Assembly: GCF_003635115.1 (NCBI RefSeq)
Contig: NZ_RBXJ01000001.1
Coordinates: 310,001 to 374,000 of the forward strand
DNA length: 64,000 nucleotides
Direction: 5' to 3'
Source of the DNA: Microbacterium sp. AG1240
Lineage (GTDB): Bacteria > Actinomycetota > Actinomycetes > Actinomycetales > Microbacteriaceae
In this document: positions 8,038 through 16,485 of the stretch, one piece after another
Position numbering within the stretch: position 1 is the stretch's first letter
Layout of the letters: each line of letters opens with the position of its first letter
Program-made: the position numbers and the translations under genes
Notes under the pieces: model-generated
The model's database searches: none
What the model saw: the letters and a program-made list of their open reading frames with translations, nothing else
What the model was told of the DNA's origin: nothing

Positions 8038-9138
8038 ATGCTGCGGACCCGCCCGATGATCGTCGCCTCGCTCGCCCTCGCGGCCCTGCTCGGGGGCGCA
8101 CCGGCGGCGATCGCGCTCGACGCACCCGCGAGTGCGACAGCCGAGACCAGCACGACCTGGGCGGTGGCCCCGGCGTCGGCGGAGGGACCGGACGGACGGG
8201 TGTCGTTCCGGCACACGATCGACCCCGGCGGATCGGTGGACGAGTTCATCGCGGTGACCAATTTCAGCGCCGCCGCCGCACCGTTCGCGATCTACGCGAG
8301 CGACGGTGTGGTCACCGAGGCCGGCAACTTCGACCTGCTGCCGTCGGGTGAGACACCCGTCGACAGCGGCACGTGGGTCCGCATCGGCGAGGTGGAGGGG
8401 GCGACCCCCCGCGACGGTGGCGGGATCGTCATCGACGTGCCGGCCGGCGCGACCACGCTCGTTCCTCTTCGTGTCGACGTCCCCGACGAGGCGACGCCCG
8501 GCGACCATCCGGCCGGCGTCGTGGCAGAGCTCGCCCGCGGCGACGACGAGTCGGTGCAGGTCGCCTCGCGCGTCGGGGTGCGTCTGCACCTCCGCGTGGC
8601 GGGCGATGTCGTCGCATCCGTCGTTCCCGGTTCGATCACCACCTCGTATTCGCCGTCGTGGAACCCGTTCGCGCCCGGCACGTTGACGGTCGACTACGTC
8701 ATCTCCAACGAGGGCAACGTGCGCCTCGGTGCGACCACGACGACGCAGGCCGCGGGCCTGTTCGGCATCGGAGGAGCGAGCGCGGCGGGCGAGCAGCGCG
8801 AGATCCTGCCCCGCCAGCAGACGGCCGCCTCGGCGACGGTGGCGGTGTGGCCGGTCTTCTTCGCCTGGGGCGAGGTGGCGGCCGTGCCGACGACCGTGGG
8901 CGAGGACGCGGTGCAGGCCTCCCTCGTGGCGGCGACGACGCCGTTCACGGTGTGGACGATCCCGTGGTCGCAGCTCGCCCTGCTCGCCGTGGCCGCCGTC
9001 ATCATCGTGCTGATCGTGCGCGCCCGTGCGCGGGCGGAGGCGCGCGTGCAGGCCCGCATCGCCGCCGCCGTCTCGACTGCCGCCGCGCAGCCGAACGACG
9101 TCGCGAGTGCACGGGCTGTGCCCGAACGCACGGTCTGA
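8038..9138 (+). CDS. DUF916 (WxL protein peptidoglycan-domain) membrane protein
   Basis: A 366-aa exported protein. A signal peptide (about 1-27) is followed by the beta-sandwich region typical of actinobacterial DUF916 proteins: TTWAVAPASAEGPDGRVSF, IDPGGSVDEFIAVTNFS, FDLLPSGETPVDSGTWVRIG and VPDEATPGDHPAGVV. A membrane helix near residues 303-323 and a short basic Ala/Arg tail anchor it. In Firmicutes, DUF916 proteins are encoded with WxL proteins and help display them on peptidoglycan. The gene order here (a WxL-like protein, then DUF916) matches, so I infer that it presents the upstream ThuA/WxL product. A GGAG site precedes the ATG. Confidence 0.82.
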   Translation: MLRTRPMIVASLALAALLGGAPAAIALDAPASATAETSTTWAVAPASAEGPDGRVSFRHTIDPGGSVDEFIAVTNFSAAAAPFAIYASDGVVTEAGNFDLLPSGETPVDSGTWVRIGEVEGATPRDGGGIVIDVPAGATTLVPLRVDVPDEATPGDHPAGVVAELARGDDESVQVASRVGVRLHLRVAGDVVASVVPGSITTSYSPSWNPFAPGTLTVDYVISNEGNVRLGATTTTQAAGLFGIGGASAAGEQREILPRQQTAASATVAVWPVFFAWGEVAAVPTTVGEDAVQASLVAATTPFTVWTIPWSQLALLAVAAVIIVLIVRARARAEARVQARIAAAVSTAAAQPNDVASARAVPERTV

Positions 9139-9184
9139 GTCCGCGCGCAGGCCGTCCGCTCGGGCGCACCCCGTGTGCTCGGCG

Positions 9185-9958
9185 TCAGAGCGGGATCGAG
9201 CGCGCGACCCCGCCTCGCTCGAAGACGTGCACCGCGTCGTCGGCGAGGGGTTCCCAGCCGGTGGTGTCGACACCGGATGTCGCCACCACCCTCGCGCCGG
9301 TGGGGAGGACGGTCGTCGCCAGCACGTTGTAGGCGTCGTCATGGCCGGGCGGCAGGTCGGCCGCGGCGACCCCGCGGCGAGCGAAGGCGGCGAGCGGCGG
9401 CTCGACGGTGCCCCGGGAGTGCACGACGACGAGCGCCCCGTCGACGATGAGCATCGCGTTCAGGCACGCGGAGGGGTAGAGCGCACGGACGTGCGACGCC
9501 GCGGACGCGACACCCGCCTCGATCGGCGAGGGTGAGCGCAGCGCCCGCCGCACGAGAGCGAAGTACACCTCGCTGTCGGTCGTGCCGCGCAGCTCCGCCC
9601 GTTCGTGCTCGGTGAGCGCGTCGAGCGCGTGCGCGCGGGGTGTGAGGGCTCCGTTGTGCGCGAAGGCGATGCCGTCCGCGACGAAGGGCTGCAGGTTCTC
9701 CGGGGCGACAGCGGCGCCGGCGCTGGCGAAGCGCAGGTAGAGCAGCGAGATCACGGAGGGTTCGGCCGGCGGAGCGTCGCGAGCGGGGGTGAGGCCGGTG
9801 AGGAGGAGGGGAGGGCGATCGGACGCGTCGGTCCGGGCGTACCCCCACCCGTCGGTGTGGAGCGCCGCGAGGTCGAGGAAGTCGCCGAGAAGCGTCGCGC
9901 CGAGGGCGTCGCGGGGCGTCATCGCCCGCGGCGCGATCGTCCCCAGCATCCGTGACAT
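9185..9958 (-). CDS. Class II glutamine amidotransferase-like protein lacking the catalytic Cys
   Basis: A 257-aa member of the class II (Ntn) glutamine amidotransferase family related to YafJ/EgtC. Family features are the DGWGYAR loop, LLYLRFAS, IAFAHNGALT and GTTDSEVYF. Normally the protein begins MCRxLG and Cys2 is the nucleophile. Here the start reads MSRMLGT, encoded ATG-TCA-CGG, so Cys2 is Ser. Either activity is changed or lost, or Ser acts as an Ntn nucleophile. Its start lies 17 bp from a GGATCC operator pair that also faces the aminotransferase-like gene, so it probably belongs to the regulon. No role is known. Confidence 0.8.
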   Translation of the reverse strand: MSRMLGTIAPRAMTPRDALGATLLGDFLDLAALHTDGWGYARTDASDRPPLLLTGLTPARDAPPAEPSVISLLYLRFASAGAAVAPENLQPFVADGIAFAHNGALTPRAHALDALTEHERAELRGTTDSEVYFALVRRALRSPSPIEAGVASAASHVRALYPSACLNAMLIVDGALVVVHSRGTVEPPLAAFARRGVAAADLPPGHDDAYNVLATTVLPTGARVVATSGVDTTGWEPLADDAVHVFERGGVARSIPL

Positions 9959-9975
9959 CCGACCGCCTTCATATT

Positions 9976-10002
9976 GGATCCAGTTATGTTACGTTTGGAT
10001 CC
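9976..10002. promoter_or_regulatory. VanR-type operator pair a (GGATCC x2, 21 bp apart)
   Basis: GGATCC at 9976-9981 and 9997-10002, both in TTGGATCC context. A -10-like TATGTT (9985-9990) lies between the cores, pointing to the aminotransferase-like operon. Bound repressor would overlie the promoter. The pair also lies directly upstream of the divergent gene at 9185-9958. Confidence 0.8.
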
Positions 10003-10024
10003 TACTGCTCCCCTGGGAAGGTCC

Positions 10025-11281
10025 ATGAACTCGATGCCCGTGGCGAATTCGCCGTCGACGACCTCCGTCGAGCCCCCTGCCCCGATCGATGTGGCGCGGG
10101 AGCGGGCTCGAACGGCCGGCTCGTGGAACGCACGGCACTTCAACGCCGCGGGCGCCGCCCTCCCCTCGCTGCAGGTCGTGACGACCACGGTCGAGCACCT
10201 GCGGCTCGAAGAGGCGATCGGCGGCTACGAGGCGGCGATCGAGGTCAAGCCCCGCATCGAGGCCGTCTACGACTCCGCGGCGCGCCTCGTCGGCGCCGAA
10301 CGCCACGAGATCGCCCTCCTCGACAGCGCGTCGACGGGACTCCGGGTCGTGCTCGACGCCCTCCGTCCTCGCGCGGGATCCCGCATCATCGCGTCGCGCA
10401 GCACCTACGTCAGCCACGCCCTGCACCTCATGACCCTCGCCCGCGAAGACGGGGTCGACCTCGAGATCGTGCCGGCCGGAGCCGACCGTCTCCTCGACCT
10501 CGATGCGCTCGAGCGGATGCTGGCGGAGGGGCCGCCGGCGATCGTCACGGCGGCGCACGTGCCCACCTCGTCAGGGTTGGTCGAGCCCGTCGCCGCCATC
10601 GGTGCGCTGGTGCGCTCGTACGGCGGTTTCTTCCTGCTCGACGCCACCCAGTCGGTCGGCCACCTCGACTCCGACGTGCGGAAGATCGGGTGCGACGTGC
10701 TCGTAACAACCGGCCGCAAGTTCCTGCGGGCGCCCCGGGGGACGGGGTTCGCCTACGTCGCGGCGAGCGCCTTCGAGCGCCTCCTCCCCACGGCCCCCGA
10801 CGTCCGCGGTGCGCAGTGGACGTCGGCATCCGACTGGCGCGTCGAGGAGTCGGCCCGCCGCTTCGAGACCTGGGAGGCGTCGATCGCCGGCCGTCTGGGG
10901 CTCGGCGTCGCCATCGACGAAGCGTTGGAACGCGGCATCCCGCAGACGCAGGAGTGGCTCACCGCGACCGGACGGGCCGTCCGTGCCGCGCTGGCCGAGA
11001 TCGACGGCGTCTCGCTCGGCGAGGCGGTCGACACCCCGTCGGCGATCGTGACCTTCGTCGTCGAGGGTGTGCCGTCGGCGACCGTCGTGACCGAGCTCGC
11101 CCGCGACCGCGTGCGCGTGGTGTCGGTACCGGCCACCCACGGCCAGTGGGATCTCGGCGACCGCGGCCTCTCGGCGGTCGTGCGTGCGTCGGTCCACGTC
11201 TACAACGACGAGAATGACCTCGCGGCCCTGATCGACCGGGTCGCGCACATCGCTCGGACGCATCGGTCGGGAGGGGCATGA
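10025..11281 (+). CDS. Class V aminotransferase / cysteine-desulfurase-like PLP protein
   Basis: A 418-aa fold-type I PLP enzyme of the class V group (SufS and isopenicillin-N-epimerase-like). The Schiff-base lysine is Lys232 in TTGRKFLRAPRGTGF, and FFLLDATQSVGHL contains the PLP-binding Asp. The ATG at 10025 follows GGGAAGG; ATG 10034 is an alternative. It is the first gene of a five-gene operon (to 16397) and its stop overlaps the next start. Such homologues transaminate, desulfurate or epimerise; with an amine oxidase next door I infer action on an amino compound in the supercluster's pathway, but the exact reaction is unknown. Confidence 0.85.
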   Translation: MNSMPVANSPSTTSVEPPAPIDVARERARTAGSWNARHFNAAGAALPSLQVVTTTVEHLRLEEAIGGYEAAIEVKPRIEAVYDSAARLVGAERHEIALLDSASTGLRVVLDALRPRAGSRIIASRSTYVSHALHLMTLAREDGVDLEIVPAGADRLLDLDALERMLAEGPPAIVTAAHVPTSSGLVEPVAAIGALVRSYGGFFLLDATQSVGHLDSDVRKIGCDVLVTTGRKFLRAPRGTGFAYVAASAFERLLPTAPDVRGAQWTSASDWRVEESARRFETWEASIAGRLGLGVAIDEALERGIPQTQEWLTATGRAVRAALAEIDGVSLGEAVDTPSAIVTFVVEGVPSATVVTELARDRVRVVSVPATHGQWDLGDRGLSAVVRASVHVYNDENDLAALIDRVAHIARTHRSGGA

Positions 11282-12372
11282 GCGTGGTGGAGGCCGACGT
11301 CGTCGTGCTCGGACTCGGGGTGCACGGCTCCGCGGCGGTCGCGAGCCTCGCGCGCCGGGGGCACCGGGTCGTCGGGCTGGAGCGCTTCGCGGCGGGCCAC
11401 GCGCGCGGGTCGTCGCACGGCCGCACCCGCATGATCCGACGCGCCTACCCGAACCCTGTCTGGAACGGCTTCGTGGCCGAGGCCTACGACGCGTGGGCGG
11501 CACTCGAGCGCGAGAGCGGCCGCACGCTGATCCACCGCACCGGTGGGGTGTACGCCCACGAGGGCGCCTCGCAGCTGCAGGGGCCCGATTGCGTCGCTCT
11601 GGCCGACCCGGCCGCTGTCGCCGGGGTCTTCCCGGGCCTGCGGATCCCCGAGGGCTACGGGGCCGTCTACGATCCGAACGCCGGGGTGCTCGAGGCCGAG
11701 GCTGCGCTCGACGTGCTCCGGGCGAGCGCCACGGGCAACGGCGCCGACCTGCGTTTCGGCGCGCGCGTCGACGGCTGGGACACGACGTCGTCCGGGGTCG
11801 TCGTGCGTACGGGTGACGACGAGATCCGGGCCGACCGCCTGGTCGTCGCCCCGGGATCGTGGGCGGCACGGATGCTGCCGGCCCTCGCGCCGATCGTCGA
11901 GGTGTGGCGCATCCTCACCCTCACCGTCGCCGCCGGTCAGCCCGTCGCGATGCCGCCGCGGCTCGGCGCCTTCTCGATCGACCGCCCGGAAGGGCTCGTG
12001 TTCGGCATCCCCGATGCGGCCGGGAACGGGTTGAAGATCGGCGTCGACGCCGGACCGGTGTGGGACCCCGAAGAGCCCGTCGCCCCCGCGACCCCCGCCG
12101 AGATCGACGCACTGCGCGCGTTGATGTCGGACTACGTGCCGGGCATCGACACCTCCGTCGTCGAGGCCGCCGCGTGCCTGTACACGATGACCGAAGACAG
12201 AAGATTCGTGCTCGGGCCGCTCGCCGATGCTCCCGAGGTCATCGCGGTCTCCGCGTGCTCGGGACACGGCTTCAAGTTCGGTGCCGCCGTGGGTGAGGCC
12301 GTCGCCGACCTTCACGAAGGGCGATCGCGCGACGACCTCTCCTTCATCTCGACCGAGAGACGAGGACTCTGA
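11278..12372 (+). CDS. FAD-dependent amine oxidase, monomeric sarcosine oxidase / N-methyltryptophan oxidase type
   Basis: A 364-aa flavoprotein of the DAO/MSOX family that oxidises secondary amines or N-methyl amino acids, producing an aldehyde (or imine) and H2O2. The N-terminal dinucleotide-binding motif is VVVLGLGVHGSAAVASLARRG, followed by the MSOX signature GSSHGRTRMIRRAY. Near the C-terminus, CLYTMTEDRRFVLG carries Cys300, which aligns with the Cys that binds FAD covalently in MSOX, and the conserved CSGHGFKFG segment follows. It overlaps the preceding stop by 4 nt and lies 1 nt from the gamma-glutamyltransferase gene. The substrate is unknown. Confidence 0.88.
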   Translation: MSVVEADVVVLGLGVHGSAAVASLARRGHRVVGLERFAAGHARGSSHGRTRMIRRAYPNPVWNGFVAEAYDAWAALERESGRTLIHRTGGVYAHEGASQLQGPDCVALADPAAVAGVFPGLRIPEGYGAVYDPNAGVLEAEAALDVLRASATGNGADLRFGARVDGWDTTSSGVVVRTGDDEIRADRLVVAPGSWAARMLPALAPIVEVWRILTLTVAAGQPVAMPPRLGAFSIDRPEGLVFGIPDAAGNGLKIGVDAGPVWDPEEPVAPATPAEIDALRALMSDYVPGIDTSVVEAAACLYTMTEDRRFVLGPLADAPEVIAVSACSGHGFKFGAAVGEAVADLHEGRSRDDLSFISTERRGL

Positions 12373-12373
12373 G

Positions 12374-13873
12374 ATGGCCGTCGCCCTCGCCGCCCCCCAT
12401 CGCGCCGCCGTCACCGCCGGTGAGCGCGCGGTCGCCGCCGGTGGCAACGCCCTCGACGCGGCGCTCGCCGCTGCCGCGATGCTCACGGTGGCCTACCCCC
12501 ACCAGTGCGCGATCGGCGGCGACCTCATCGCGCTCGTCCGAGACCCCTCGGGCGCCACGACCGCCGTGATCGCGGCGGGCACCGCACCCGCCGCCATCGA
12601 CACCGCGTCGGGGGACTGGGCGGCGGTGCCCCGTCAGGGCGCGCATTCCGTGACGGTGCCGGGGATGGTCGCGGGCTGGGAGGCCATCGCGGCGCTGGGC
12701 GGTGCGCTCGGTCTCGCGCCGGCCTTCCGCGGCGCCGCAGACGCGGCGCGGGACGGCGTCACGGTCAGCGCGGGGCTCGCGCGTGCCATCGCGTCGAGGG
12801 CGGAGGGGATCCTCGCCGACCCCGGACTGACCGCCGTCTTCGCACCGACGGGCGACCTGCTGGCGGAGGGTGACACGTACCTGCAGCCGGCTCTCGCCGA
12901 TACGTTCGGCCGCCTCGCCGACGACCCGACCGACTTCTACTGCGGCGCGACCGCCGATTTGCTCGTCGCCGCCCTCCGCGGTGCGGGCGGCGTGCACACC
13001 CGCGACGACTTCGCCGGCTACGCCCCCGAGATCACCCCCGCGCTGTCGACCGACCTCGGCGGTCGCACCTGGTCGGTCGCACCGCCGCCGTCGGCCGGCG
13101 CCCTCGTGCCGGGTGTGGTGGCGGGCGGTCTCGACGCGGAGGGCATTGCGGATGCTGCAGCCCTCGTGGCCGCGAGCGTGCGCGGCGTCGCTGCCCGCGG
13201 GGCTCACCTCGGCGATCCGCGCATGGGGCCGATCGACGTCGACGCCCTGCTCGACATCGCCCCGGGTGCCGGTTCGACGATCGGCGAGCCGCGGGCGAGC
13301 GGCGACACGGCCTCGGTGGTCGCGATCGACGACGACGGGTGGGCGATCACGATCGTGCAGAGCGTCTACTTCACCTTCGGTGCCGGGTTCCTCGACCCCG
13401 CGACGGGCGTGCTGTTCCACAACCGCGGGAGCGCGTTCAGCACCGACCCGGCATCGCCGGCCCTTCTGCGCGCCGGCGCCCGCCCGCCCCACACCCTGTG
13501 CCCCCTCATCGTGGAAGACGCCGCGAACCTCGTGATCGCCGGCTGCCAGGGCGGTCGCGCGCAGCCCTGGATCCTCGCGCAGCTGTTCGCCGCCGGGTCG
13601 TCGTTGCGGGAGCCGCTCGACGCGATCCTCGCGCGGCCTCGATGGATCGTCGGAGACGTCGACCTCGGCTTCGATCGCCTCACCCTGGCCGCCGAGCCCG
13701 GTGTCGCGCCCGAGGCGCTCGCCGGCGCGAAAGCTGCGGGCGTTCCCGTGGCCGATCTCCCCTCTCGCGCCGACGTCGCCGGACACGTGCAGCTCGTGCG
13801 GCGACGCGATGGCCACCTGCTCGACGCCGCGAGCGATCCCCGAGCCGACGGTGTCGGCGTCGTCACCCTTTGA
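12374..13873 (+). CDS. Gamma-glutamyltransferase family Ntn hydrolase
   Basis: A 499-aa member of the gamma-glutamyltranspeptidase family, which self-cleaves to two subunits and transfers or hydrolyses gamma-glutamyl groups. The predicted nucleophile is Thr312 in SGDTASVVAIDDDGWAITIVQS, the position equivalent to the conserved T-T/S-H segment. The N-terminus AVTAGERAVAAGGNALDAALAAAAMLTV and the PPHTLCPLIV stretch are family hallmarks. There is no signal peptide, so it is likely cytoplasmic, and it is shorter than secreted GGTs (about 550-580 aa). With a gamma-glutamylamide-synthetase-like gene at 19649 it could remove a glutamyl group added earlier in the pathway; this is inference. Confidence 0.85.
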   Translation: MAVALAAPHRAAVTAGERAVAAGGNALDAALAAAAMLTVAYPHQCAIGGDLIALVRDPSGATTAVIAAGTAPAAIDTASGDWAAVPRQGAHSVTVPGMVAGWEAIAALGGALGLAPAFRGAADAARDGVTVSAGLARAIASRAEGILADPGLTAVFAPTGDLLAEGDTYLQPALADTFGRLADDPTDFYCGATADLLVAALRGAGGVHTRDDFAGYAPEITPALSTDLGGRTWSVAPPPSAGALVPGVVAGGLDAEGIADAAALVAASVRGVAARGAHLGDPRMGPIDVDALLDIAPGAGSTIGEPRASGDTASVVAIDDDGWAITIVQSVYFTFGAGFLDPATGVLFHNRGSAFSTDPASPALLRAGARPPHTLCPLIVEDAANLVIAGCQGGRAQPWILAQLFAAGSSLREPLDAILARPRWIVGDVDLGFDRLTLAAEPGVAPEALAGAKAAGVPVADLPSRADVAGHVQLVRRRDGHLLDAASDPRADGVGVVTL

Positions 13874-13890
13874 CACTGGAGGAGAACCCC

Positions 13891-15891
13891 ATGACCTCAC
13901 GCATCTGGAGCGACCCGCTCACGCCCACCGAGATCGACGAGATCACCGCCCTGGTACGCGCCGACGCGCGCATCGGCGAGCGACCGCGGTTCTGGGGCAT
14001 CGCCGTGGAGGAGGGGCTGGCCCGTGCCCTCGCCCCGGGTCAGGGGCGCCCGGTGCGACTGGTGGTCATGAACCCCGACGCCCACGCCGCGTGGGAGGTC
14101 ACCGGCTGGACCTCGGGCACCGATCGCGATGCGGTGCTCTCGGGCTGGGCAGACGTCGACGCCAAGCGTCCGGGCGTCTCCTCCGACGAAGCGCGGGCGA
14201 TCGCCCAGGCGGCGCGCAACCACCCGCTCATCGTCGAAGCACTCGCCAAACGCGGCATCCATGACACCTCGCTGGTGTGGGTCGATCCGGAGTCGATCAC
14301 GGGCTTCGAGCCCGAAGACCTCGCCGACCGCCGACTGTCGTGGGGAACGGTCTGGTACCGCGAGAGCGTGGACGACAACGGCTACGCGCGGCCCGTGGCC
14401 GGTCTCGTGCCGATCCTCGATCTCGAGACCCTCGACGTCATACGCATCGAAGACCACGGCGTGATCCCGATGGCGAGCGAATCGGGCAACTACCGCTCGG
14501 GCACCTGGGGCCCCGATCGCGAGGTCGCCCCGCTGGAGATCACCCAGCCGCAGGGGCCCGGATTCGATGTCGACGGGCACCGCGTCACCTGGCAGAACTG
14601 GTCGTTCAACATCGGTTTCACCCACCGCGAGGGACTCGTGCTGCACGACATCTCGTACCGGGACGGCGACGTCGACCGCTCGGTCATGCGCCGGGCGTCG
14701 ATCAACGAGATGTACGTGCCCTACCTCGACTCCGACCCGACCGCGTACCGCAAGAACTTCTTCGACTGGGGCGAGTACGGCGCGGGGCCGCTCACCGCCT
14801 CGCTCGAACTGGGGTGCGACTGCCTCGGCGAGATCCGCTACTTCGACGCGCACGTGCTCGACGGCAACGGCGAGGCGATGACGATCTCCAACGGCATCTG
14901 CCTGCACGAGGAGGACCACTCGATCCTCTGGAAGCACGTGAACACCCGCACCGGCGAGGCCGACGTGCGCCGCTCGCGCCGCCTGGTGATCTCGTTCTTC
15001 GCGACGGTGGCGAACTACGACTACGGCTTCTACTGGTCGCTCTACCAGGACGGCAACATCGAGCTGGAGATCAAGCTCACCGGCATCCTGTCGGTCTCCG
15101 GCATCGACGACGGCAAGATGCCCTCCTTCGGACGCATGGTGAGTCCGAACGTGCAGGCTCCCACCCACCAGCACTACTTCGCCATCCGTCTCGACACCGC
15201 CGTCGACGGGCCGCTGAACCGCCTGGTCGAGGTGCACGCCGAGGTCGAGGAGGACGACGAGCTGAATCCGTGGGGGAACGCGGTGAAGATGGTGTCGGAG
15301 ACCATCTCGTCGGAGAAGGATGCGGCGCGCCTGGCGGATTCCTCGCGCGCCCTGCACTGGCGGATCGAGAACACCGGAAACACCAACCGCTTCGGCGAAT
15401 CGACGGCCTACCGCCTCTCCGTGCTCAACACCACGCGCCTGTTCGCCAAGCCCGGGAGCGTCGTGGCCCGTAAGGCGCCGTTCGTCGGCAAGCATCTGTG
15501 GGCCACCGCCTACGACGCCTCCGAGCGGTTCATCGCGGGGGAGTACCCGAATCAGGCGCCGCTCGAGGCCGAGGGGATCACGGCGTGGCAGCAGGCCGAC
15601 CGCCCGCTCGACGGCGCCGAGCTCGTGGTGTGGCCGATCGTCGGCGTGCACCACTACCCGAAGCCGGAGGAGTGGCCGATCATGCCGGCCCACAAGATCG
15701 GCCTGCGACTGGAGCCCGACGGCTTCTTCGTGCGCAACCCGTCGCTCGACGTCCCGCCGTCGGAGGAGGCCGCCTGCCACGCGCCGTCCGGCGGGCACGG
15801 ACACGACGGGTACGGTCACGACCATGACGGTCACGCTCACGTGCAGCACGGCAGCGACGACCCGCACGCGCACCACCACGATCACCACTGA
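13891..15891 (+). CDS. Copper amine oxidase (topaquinone) with a His-rich tail
   Basis: A primary-amine oxidase (666 aa) that converts R-CH2-NH2 to aldehyde, NH3 and H2O2. The cofactor motif TVANYDYG contains Tyr376, the residue processed to topaquinone. The copper-site region HQHYFAIRLD and the disulfide segment ELGCDCLGEIRYFDAHV are present. The normal-length catalytic chain ends at about residue 625 and is followed by some 37 residues dominated by His, Gly and Asp (from SGGHGHDGYGHDHDGHAH to the end HAHHHDHH), a likely copper-binding extension. No signal peptide is visible. GGAGGAG precedes the ATG at 13891. The next gene, a small membrane protein, overlaps the stop by 1 nt. Confidence 0.94.
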   Translation: MTSRIWSDPLTPTEIDEITALVRADARIGERPRFWGIAVEEGLARALAPGQGRPVRLVVMNPDAHAAWEVTGWTSGTDRDAVLSGWADVDAKRPGVSSDEARAIAQAARNHPLIVEALAKRGIHDTSLVWVDPESITGFEPEDLADRRLSWGTVWYRESVDDNGYARPVAGLVPILDLETLDVIRIEDHGVIPMASESGNYRSGTWGPDREVAPLEITQPQGPGFDVDGHRVTWQNWSFNIGFTHREGLVLHDISYRDGDVDRSVMRRASINEMYVPYLDSDPTAYRKNFFDWGEYGAGPLTASLELGCDCLGEIRYFDAHVLDGNGEAMTISNGICLHEEDHSILWKHVNTRTGEADVRRSRRLVISFFATVANYDYGFYWSLYQDGNIELEIKLTGILSVSGIDDGKMPSFGRMVSPNVQAPTHQHYFAIRLDTAVDGPLNRLVEVHAEVEEDDELNPWGNAVKMVSETISSEKDAARLADSSRALHWRIENTGNTNRFGESTAYRLSVLNTTRLFAKPGSVVARKAPFVGKHLWATAYDASERFIAGEYPNQAPLEAEGITAWQQADRPLDGAELVVWPIVGVHHYPKPEEWPIMPAHKIGLRLEPDGFFVRNPSLDVPPSEEAACHAPSGGHGHDGYGHDHDGHAHVQHGSDDPHAHHHDHH

Positions 15892-16397
15892 TGCCGGCGG
15901 AACTGCTGCACGCGGGAGCGTTGGGGGCCGCCGGCCTCGGAACCTGCTGCGTCGCTCTCGACCGCCCGCGACCGCGGCTGCGAGAGCTGTCGCTGTCGAT
16001 CGTGATGTTCCTGGCGATGCTCGACGTCGTCACCGCCGTGCACCTCGTGCCCGTGGTCGGGTGGAGTGCGCTGACGGTCGCCCTGGCGATGGCGCTCGGG
16101 GCGAGGCGGCGACGTCCGGCCGAACCCTCGGCGGTGGTGGGGATGCGCGTGCACTCCGCGGTCGGTGCCATCCTCATGGCGGGGCTGATGCTGGCGATGT
16201 CGGGCGGGCCGGTCCCGACCGGCGGAGCGCACCACGGCGGTTCGATCGCCTCGCTCGTGCTGCCGCTGGTCGCCGCGACCGCGGTGTACGCGGCCTGGTC
16301 GGCGACGCGCCTGCGCCGTGCTCACCTGCTCGAGCGGGTGCAGTACGTCAGCATGGCCGTCTCGCTGCTGCTCCTGGCCGGCGCGGCCCTCGGCTGA
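15891..16397 (+). CDS. Small integral membrane protein, DUF5134-like
   Basis: A 168-aa hydrophobic protein with about five predicted membrane segments, arranged as in actinobacterial DUF5134 proteins. His and Met residues cluster in and beside the segments (VVTAVHLV, ILMAGLMLAMSGG, GGAHHGGS), a composition often seen in copper-handling membrane proteins. The ATG overlaps the copper amine oxidase stop (TGATG), so the two are translationally coupled. I infer a possible role in copper delivery to the oxidase, but there is no direct evidence. Confidence 0.7.
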   Translation: MPAELLHAGALGAAGLGTCCVALDRPRPRLRELSLSIVMFLAMLDVVTAVHLVPVVGWSALTVALAMALGARRRRPAEPSAVVGMRVHSAVGAILMAGLMLAMSGGPVPTGGAHHGGSIASLVLPLVAATAVYAAWSATRLRRAHLLERVQYVSMAVSLLLLAGAALG

Positions 16398-16422
16398 GCC
16401 CGGCGCGAGCCGAGACACGCGA

Positions 16423-16463
16423 ATCGGCCGAGACGCGCCGCCTGGCGTGATGTCTCGGCCGAT
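16423..16463. terminator. Bidirectional hairpin between convergent genes
   Basis: ATCGGCCGAGAC (16423-16434) is a perfect inverted repeat of GTCTCGGCCGAT (16452-16463). Partial outer complementarity extends the stem on both sides. It separates the amine-oxidase operon from the convergent GntR gene. Confidence 0.75.
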
Positions 16464-16485
16464 AGGTGTGTGTCGCGGGGCGGCG

